64,000 nt of DNA from Nansenia antarctica (Eukaryota; Chordata; Actinopteri; Argentiniformes; Microstomatidae): contig OZ022348.1 of NCBI GenBank assembly GCA_963989245.1, positions 37,836,442-37,900,441 of the forward strand. The letters run 5' to 3'. The translations under genes were made by a program, and so were the position numbers. Within the stretch, counting starts at the first letter, position 1. Each line of letters starts with the position of its first letter. The notes under the pieces are model-generated. The model did no database searches, was not told where the DNA came from, and was given only the letters and a program-made list of their open reading frames with translations. This document shows positions 56,946 through 64,000 of this stretch, piece by piece.

Positions 56946-57983
56946 TAGTCAGGTTTGTTATATAATTTCGTGGGAATTTTTTGGGGATTTGCTAATCTAT
57001 ACATTTTTGGAAAGGGCATTGTATGAGGAATCAGAAAATATATGTTTCCATTTGCACAGATGTCTGAAAGGCGGCCATCTTGGCATTTAAGAAATGGCCG
57101 CCATAATACACACGTTTTGTAATATCTTGGCTTCTAAATAAGCTAGAACATTTTAACTGCTAAACCTACATTTTCAGGGTCAAGGAATCCAATGGTTGTA
57201 GTTACAAAGCTATTTTTTGTATTCCACGTTGGGCGTCTCATTGTGACGTCTGCGTCCATCCACCGTCAAAAATCAAACTTTTTTGAAAGTCTGCTTTGGA
57301 CGCAGCCATCGGACGCAACGCTGACGCGACGCTACGCAGCAGGTGGAGCACCTTTCATTGATTACAATGCATTTGATCCCAATTTCGGACGCAACGCACA
57401 TTAGACGCAACGCTCGATGGCCATGGTGGAGCTTGGCCGTTATACATCCAGACAACAAGTCTGGAAACACTGTTTTCTCATTGGTGAAAACAAACCACGC
57501 ATTGTATCTGGATGGCAAACATATGTATTGTGCAGCTCACATCTGAGTGGGATTTAGTGGGTTGGTTCCTTGACCTTTTAAGACACTTATTATCTGCCGA
57601 GAGAGAAGTAAACAAACAGGTACAACGCTCTCTCTCAGACGAACAACAGTCTGAGGTTGTTGTCTGCTGTGGAGCGGTGCTTCAGACACACAGACGGCCC
57701 GCAGCCTCACAATGGAACAAGGATGGAACAGCATCACAATGGATCTCACTGTGGCGTCTCACCTCAGAGAAGGTCACTGGCTTCTACACGGCTCGGAGGG
57801 GAAGTAGCGCTCTAGCACCTCGCCTGTTGTCTGAGCAACAGACGTCCCCTTGGTTGCCCTGTGGCGACCCACTCAGAGACGTTCAAGTACAGCTGTTAAA
57901 CCCTGCTGCCTGTCCTGTCTGTTCTTAGTGGCTACAGAACCTCTGTGGTCTGACACACTAGTAAGCTGCCTGTTATGATGGAG
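56946..57983. other. Unassigned sequence, no gene called
   Basis: Two GGCCGCC/GGCGGCC blocks lie near 57070-57110. Around 57240-57420 there is a run of GACGCAACGC-type repeats. A plus-strand open frame of 138 codons at 57512-57928 has no recognised domain. Confidence 0.35.
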
Positions 57984-58314
57984 TTAACACGAGGACAGCC
58001 ATGCCTGTTTCACCTACTCTTAGAGCCACCTCGAATTGCCACCTTCAGAATTGAAAGCTGCTACTTACACACAAAGATCACTAGAGGGCGCTTATTGTAA
58101 ATGAGCCGGCCTCCCACACAGAAAAACTGCAAAATAGCTTTATACTAGCTTATCCTGATGTGATTTTGAAAATGTAAGGATACTGGGTGGTAGAACACAC
58201 ATATCTAGGACAAGTCATGAAAGGAGGGTCCTGAAATTTGATCGAGTTCAAACGAATAACAAATGTTTTACTCACAGGGTCACCGTGACCTCATCATGAC
58301 TGTTCTAGTGTTAA
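57984..58314. mobile_element. piggyBac-like MITE, copy 1
   Basis: Flanked by TTAA at both ends (57984-57987, 58311-58314). The right end reads GTTCTAGTGTTAA. The body contains AGATCACTAGAGGGCGCTTA and GTGATTTTGAAAATGTAAGG, shared with the second copy at 61.7 kb. TTAA target use is the piggyBac hallmark. No transposase. Confidence 0.75.
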
Positions 58315-58612
58315 CTATCCCACAACTTCCTTGGTGAATCCACCACAGCCAAACAGGGTTTGTTGGGAAACGTGTTAATAATTATTGAGCGCACTAGCGG
58401 TCGCTAATGACAGAATGAAGAGAAGAGGATGGAGATTTCTGCAGTGAACAACCCTGGTTGAGTGAGGGAGGATCTGGAATGAAGATGCTCTGGCTAAGCT
58501 AATAAGCTCTGGCTAATGATGGGAGGGCAGATCTGACCAGAGGAGGATCAATAACCTGCTGGGGAATTCAGCATGAGGCTCCTGATGCATACTGACACAC
58601 ACCCACACATAC

Positions 58613-58637
58613 ACCAGAGAGAGAGAGAGAGAGAGAT

Positions 58638-58694
<57 letters not shown>

Positions 58695-59110
58695 GAGAGA
58701 GAGAGAGAAAACGAGAGTGTGTGCGAGAGAGAGAGAACGAGAGAGAAAGAGACAGAACGAGAGAGAGAGAGACAGACAGAGAACGAGAAAGAGAGAGAGA
58801 TGCACAGAGAGAGAGAGATGAACAGAGAGAGAGCGAGCGAGAGAGAGAGAGACAGAGAACGAGAGAGAGAGATGCACAGCGAGAGAGAGAGAGATGCACA
58901 GAGAGAGAGAGAGAGAGCACGAGAGAGAGAGGGAGAGAGAGAGGGAGACAGAGAACAAGAGAGAGAGAGATGCACAGAGAGAGAGAGATGAACAGAGAGA
59001 GAGAGCGAGCGAGAGAGAGAGAGAGAGACAGAGAACGAGAGAGAGAGATGCACAGAGAGAGAGAGAGAGAGAGCACGAGAGAGAGAGGCACACAGAGAGA
59101 GAGAGACAGT
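58613..59110. repeat. Complex (GA)n region with GATGCACAGAGA units
   Basis: GA runs are interrupted by ATGCACA, ACGAG and GACAGAACGAG in a loose higher-order repeat of about 170-200 bp. Several frames stay open on both strands as artefacts. Confidence 0.95.
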
Positions 59111-59149
59111 ATGTAGTATGTAGAGGAGAGTATCTAACTCTCAGAGGAG

Positions 59150-59225
59150 AGTATGTAGCGCAGCACATGCTAGCTCCCAGAGCTGTGTGTCTTCCGCATG
59201 GGAGACCAAGGTTCAAACCCCGCCC
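59150..59225 (+). mobile_element. Possible decayed tRNA-derived SINE head
   Basis: TAGCGCAGCACATGCTAG and a box B-like GGTTCAAACCCC at about 59210 are about 55 bases apart. The 3' body was not recognised. Confidence 0.35.
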
Positions 59226-59399
59226 GCCACATCCAGAGCAGGGAAGACACACAGGCGCTGAGATAAGACCTCATCGCCCAGGCAACCCCACCAGATCTGT
59301 GTTCTACTGTCTCTGGGCTGGTTCAGAGTCCAACATCTGCATGTTGATGCACAGATACAGAATCCCAGAGGCGGGCGGGCGTTCTGTTCTATAATCACG

Positions 59400-61430
59400 C
59401 CTTTGAAACGCTCTGCGGACGGAGAGATAAAAGGAGGAAGATAAACAGGGGGAATATTCTTGAGAGGTGTAGCCTAACGCCAGCGCTTTGAAGATCATTT
59501 GTCGGGTAATTGCCGCAAGATTATTTACTTGTCCTGTAGGTACATTAATTAGGTGTGTGGGCCTTGTAGGACAAGTTTAATACCATCTTACAAAAGCATA
59601 AACACACACAAACATACAGAATACACACCCGGACTTCTGTTCTATGAAACAGCTGTTGGTGTGTGTGATGATGATGAGGAGGACAGAGAGTTGAGTCAGA
59701 GCTAACATGCATTTGCCAAAACACAGGCCTGCAATCTAACAACTCGTGTGTGATGTTTTGGCAGATGGAAAATAAGGTAGCTTTACTCACATTAGCACAG
59801 AGCGCTAGGCTATGAATAATTAATCACATTCATAATGCATGAAGGCTTAAGACAAATATGTGCAATTACACTAAAGTACAGACAAATCTTCATCTTTTTC
59901 AGATTTTAACCCCTAGAAACAACGAGCAACGGCTCTGTATGGATCCAAATGAATATTTAATATTTCAAAGATTGGTCCCAACAGCCAGTAGAAGTCTTAT
60001 TGTGCTGCTGCGTCTGTGTGCTTTCAAGGCGTTTGTATTGATCTGCAAGGTGACATGGGAATAAGTGCCTTGGTTCTGAACGCAGACTTTAATTAGCACG
60101 ATGCTTCAGCATTTCTACAGCCCTCTGCTGTGTTTCATTGATTAAAGTCACACAGACTTGAGATGTTTGGGGTTAGAGAAACGATGCTTTGGGAGAAATG
60201 TGTTGCCGAAATATATGACTTTGTACTCTGCTACACAATGCTGGGTAACCTCACATTCATACAGCATCACACACAGGGGGAAACTAACTCTTAACTAATA
60301 CAATAAGCAGGACTTAATTTCAGACGCTCCAGTGATTGAGGATCGGAGAAAGAAACTAAATCCACAAGCAGAGACACGTTTGAGCTGCTATGAAAGCAGG
60401 AGACGGATAGTATTCACACACAGCCTCTCTGCATCACCACATCACCTCCCATTCAACATGTGACAGGAGAGGGAATAGAGAACTGGTCTAACTCTGGCTA
60501 ATTATGAGAACTTCTTCAGTGTGACTGCTTGGCACTGCTTTATTATTCATGAGGGTCTCATGAATATGCAAATATGTCGGGTAGTTGTTAAATGCACCCC
60601 TGCATGACATTCTTAAGAGTCGCTGAAATATTGAAAAGCTGGAGAATGTAAGAAAGGGGGTAAGAGAGAAGAGACGTGAGAGCAGGAAGTGTGGCTCTCT
60701 CTCTCTGGTGGATATGGAACAAGGAGCTGAAGTTTGAAAAGATCAGGAGATAAAGTTAAACACCACCAGTTCCTCGTGTCACAATGTCACACAGCGCCGA
60801 GCCTTATGAAACCTGTCCTACTGCACTGCTGCAATATTAAACTGCTATGTCTGTTATGGGTGCTAGCTCTCTGTACTGTTAGCTTACATTAATACTTTGC
60901 CTCTGTAACTAAGGCAACAAGAGAACACTCCGAAGGCGTTAGCTGTCAGAAACATACAGAATAGTCCATTGTTGCAACCCAGTCTATGTTGATGTTGCAA
61001 TCACAATCAAAGTAATCTTTTCACAATAGCACTCAATAATCACAACAAACTATCAAGAGCTGGGTTAGTCACATGGACAGACACACGGGCCAAAACAATG
61101 ATGGAACTGATCCAGAAATCCATTTATCATCAGGACACCAATGACATCACAATGAAAAGAAAACACCAATGACATCACAAAAGCTAAACATCTTAAAACA
61201 GTTTAATTCAACTGTAAACTGAGTATATATTAATTGATTTGTCTGTCTACAGTTTCCTGGGCTCTCAATGGGAATTTAAACATCTGAGGGGAAAAAATCC
61301 CCTGAAAGAGTTGTGTGTGATTCAGATTTCACCTGATTTCACCTCATCACAGGAAGAACATGCCTTGTTGATCCTAACTTCACACAACAGTACAAACCCA
61401 GTCAGCAGACGATTGGGGGTGGGACGAATC
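59400..61430. other. Single-copy stretch with possible conserved non-coding DNA
   Basis: This is the longest interval with almost no tandem repeat or transposon signal. AT-rich complex blocks occur at 59480-59580, 59780-60060 and 60530-60640 (the last with an octamer-like ATGAATATGCAAATATG). No splice-bounded exon was recognised. Confidence 0.35.
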
Positions 61431-61661
61431 TGGTCTTGTTGTGGCACACAGGCCTCGTTGTCAGATGCGGCAAGTACAATACGGACCAGATCTGGGCCAA
61501 ATGAGGAGGCCCGGTCCTGGCTGAGAGTTGTCAGTCTGCTGTGGGCCGGTTCTGGTGTGAGGCAGGTGGCTCTGATACGGTCCTGTAGCTACTTTGGTCT
61601 GAGTGAGGTTGGGCGCTGGACATCCACATCCTGGCCCAGGTCTGGTCTTCTCAAGGCAAAG

Positions 61662-61999
61662 TTAACACTACAACAGCCGTGTCTAATTTACCTACTAGTA
61701 GAGCCGCCTTGGGGGTCAAATAGACCCCCCTTTTTAGAATGTAAATCAGCTATTTACACACAGAAATCACTAGAGGGCGCTTCTTTTTTTTTGCCTGCCT
61801 CCTACACAGAAAAACTGCAAAACAGCTTTATACTAGCTTATCCTGAAGTGATTTTGAAAATGTAAGGATACTGGGTGGAAACGCACATATCTAGGGAAAG
61901 TCATGAAAGGAGGGTCCTGAAATTTAATTGAGTGCAAGGATAGAATTTATGTTTACTCACAGGGGTCACCGTGACCCCTCACGGCTCTTCTAGTGTTAA
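61662..61999. mobile_element. piggyBac-like MITE, copy 2
   Basis: TTAA lies at 61662-61665 and 61996-61999, with ends TTAACACTACAACAGCCGTG and CGGCTCTTCTAGTGTTAA. Body shared with copy 1. It is inserted within a GATCTGGGCC-rich repeat region (about 61430-61655). Confidence 0.8.
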
Positions 62000-62480
62000 G
62001 GCTCAGGAATGGCAGCCAGAGATGACATAACTCATAACACTTTGTCCTTCGTCCAATCATACTTGTCTTCCCTCTGGAGGATCGACTCCTAGACAAACTT
62101 TAATGCAGCAGACAAGAGGCTTCCTTTCAGACAGCAATTACTGGGCGTCTGCAAACTATTATCTCAGGGCTGCATTCACCCCACACTTCACTACAGCACC
62201 GGGGATGTTGTAATAGAGCCATTCTAGCATGATGAGAATAATGAATGGATAAAGCTCATTAAAATCTCATGACACAAAGGATCTTATCTTGAATACCCGA
62301 ACTGACACTTGTTTGTGATGTGAGAGTTTATGTCCCTTTAATTGTAGCAGACATTGTAAAGGATTATTAAAGCCATGGGAAACCTGGTAATTGGCTGTCT
62401 GTTTCCTGGTCCAAATGTGGAGAGCTAGCCCTGCCTGAGTTGGCAATTGGTCCCCAGTAAGTGTCTCTGATACAGTAATG
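62000..62480. other. No gene seen; possible conserved non-coding stretch
   Basis: Complex AT-rich sequence at 62200-62420 without repeats or motifs that could be named. Confidence 0.35.
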
Positions 62481-62483
62481 GCG

Positions 62484-62680
62484 CTTTTCCATTACAGGGC
62501 CAGGCCGGGTCAGCCCGGGCTGGCCTGCTTCTTTGGCGCTTTTCCATTTGTCGGGTCAGGTCGGTTCGGGTCGCTTCTTTAGCTCCCCTTCGATACCAGG
62601 GTCTAAATGTTTAGATCCGGATCTTTTTGCCAGGCTGCGTGTGACGTGTGACGCTGCACACCGTTGATTGGTCAATGGAA
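62484..62680 (+). mobile_element. DNA-transposon end (GGCGCTTTTCCATTACA type)
   Basis: GGCGCTTTTCCATTACAGGG, then a second GGCGCTTTTCCATTTGTCGG and GGTCAGGTCGGTTCGGGTCG. This pattern begins a common fish DNA element and MITE. The partner end is not in the window, so the element may extend beyond 64 kb. Confidence 0.55.
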
Positions 62681-64000
62681 ATCGTCACCCCATGTTCATA
62701 GATTTCTTCACTAACCGCCATCTTGAAATACCACATTCGCTCTTGGAAAATGTCACTACAGTTTCTGTAATAGCTTATTAATAAAGATTCGAAAAATTAT
62801 GCTGACCATCGTATTATCTTAGTTTAATGTCATTTCAATGAATCATAGAACTTTTATTTACAACAGGCATAACACAAAAATCGCTATTATGCACCGTCTT
62901 TGACCGTGAATAACACCGGCTGTGGAGGTGGTACAAACACAATACTCCTTTGCTAACTTCACCATCGGTCTATGGTCATTTTGAGCCCTTAACCACCGCG
63001 CTGACACCCCGAGAAGTTATGCTTTTAACCGTAAACTCGATGAACCGGGAGTTCACCCGCTGCTGCTCGCAGCACCGCTTGCTGCTGTTTCAAAGTTGAC
63101 AGCGGGGGCAGAGAAACGTTTTAACAGGGAATTCGCTCCGCGCTGTCGACGGTGATAGGAGTGTAGGATCTACACCATTCAAATGGTTTTGGATTCCCTG
63201 TCCTCTCCCCTATCCGGACACGTTAGAATTGTTATCCTAACCCACGGTAAACCGAAGTTATTAACCCGCAAAGGGCACCGTGTTTGTCCGTGAATAACAC
63301 GGAACACAATGATACTACAGTTCATAAAGCACCGCATGATACTCGCGAGTTCATCTCGCTTTTCCCCCCGTTGATGTATTAAACAATCTAAGCAATCTAA
63401 TCAGAGCAGTTGTTATTATGTCATATTATTGATGGATGTGCCATTTTTGATGGAGAGCAGTGAGCGGATGACTGGATGTCAACTTCAACGGAATCCCAAG
63501 CTGTGCCGTCCAGCCATTTTCGCCGTTCACTCATGAGTCAAATGCCGGTAGATTCGCGTCTTGTCTGCGTTTCCCTGGTTGCGAGATCTAAACTACTAGA
63601 ACTGAAATCGGCAGGTAACAGGCACGTAACATCCATATGCTGTATATATACATACATATATTTGACTACCAGCTAGACACCGGAGCACTCTATAAACGCG
63701 GAGATTGGAGGCCCGCGTCAGTCAGCCTTTTCGTAGAAATACATCGCTTCCCAATCCCATATGCTCAACATAACAATGATGCTACAGTTCATAAAGCAGA
63801 CAAGTGAAGGCAGTGGTTTTAAGGGTTCAAAAAACATGACTTTATTATGTGTAGAACAAAATCCAATAGATATGATTCAAACATGCAGACAATCAGGCAG
63901 TAGCCATCTCTATGCTGAACATAACAATGATGCTACAGTGAGGTAAAGTAGTAGCCATCTCCTTACGATAGCCCACAGTAGTTTCTTTCTCTTTTCAGCA
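62681..64000. other. Unassigned sequence with spaced direct repeats
   Basis: AACATAACAATGATGCTACA occurs at 63768 and 63919 and, diverged, near 63303. GTGAATAACACxG occurs at about 62906 and 63291. This may be the interior of the element starting at 62484. No transposase motif was recognised. Confidence 0.35.

Noticed and set aside
58513..59394. Long frames in the 58.5-59.4 kb region on both strands
   Set aside because: Low-complexity GA/CT region, with no non-repeat coding evidence.
61239..61865. 208-codon plus-strand frame
   Set aside because: It runs from unique sequence through a GATCTGGGCC-type repeat into a piggyBac-like MITE, so it cannot be one gene. No domain recognised.

Overview
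This looks like a stretch of ray-finned (teleost) fish chromosome. It has no bacterial-style gene packing. It carries L2-type LINE 3' ends, a tRNA-derived SINE of the HpaI/V-SINE kind known from salmoniform-like fishes, Tc1, hAT and piggyBac-type DNA elements with MITEs, very abundant CA/GT microsatellites and many minisatellites. A species cannot be named from this alone.

The best gene evidence is a glypican-6-like gene (gpc6) on the minus strand. Exon 1 (signal peptide plus the conserved KARSCSEVRQAY region) lies at about 46.2-46.4 kb. A last exon (acidic Ser-Gly heparan-sulfate sites plus a hydrophobic GPI-type tail) lies at 9.9-10.2 kb. The large central exons of the family were not found between them, so the locus is incomplete, rearranged or misassembled here. 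The exon-1 splice donor sits in a perfect-period 60-bp triplication that creates three in-frame donors, and the GPI-signal exon carries its own internal duplication of about 60 bp. On the other side, a plus-strand first exon encoding a signal peptide (50.04-50.13 kb) points away from gpc6. Its gene was not identified.

Layout. 0-9.9 kb: a truncated L2 LINE, a composite inverted-repeat locus containing a hAT-like element, minisatellites, Tc1 and LINE remnants, SINEs and a fold-back MITE. 9.9-46.4 kb (between the two gpc6 exons): dominated by tandem arrays with units of 8 to 66 bp. These include a satellite of about 5.8 kb with a 35-bp unit (34.4-40.2 kb) and arrays of 2.2 kb (32-bp unit) and 1.5 kb (28-bp unit), plus two larger hAT-like elements. 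46.4-64 kb: few minisatellites, but rich in interspersed DNA transposons (a 950-bp hAT with exact 8-bp target duplication, two piggyBac-like MITEs with TTAA ends, several palindromic MITEs), LINE tails and quieter single-copy stretches that could hold conserved non-coding elements. By adding array bounds, roughly 18-19 kb of the window is tandem repeat.

Most long open frames in the window are artefacts of arrays whose unit length is a multiple of three, or of CA/GT/GA runs, and are not annotated. Three things deserve most attention: the triplicated gpc6 donor, the missing central gpc6 exons, and a dispersed TATGTTCCCCG motif family in four clusters.
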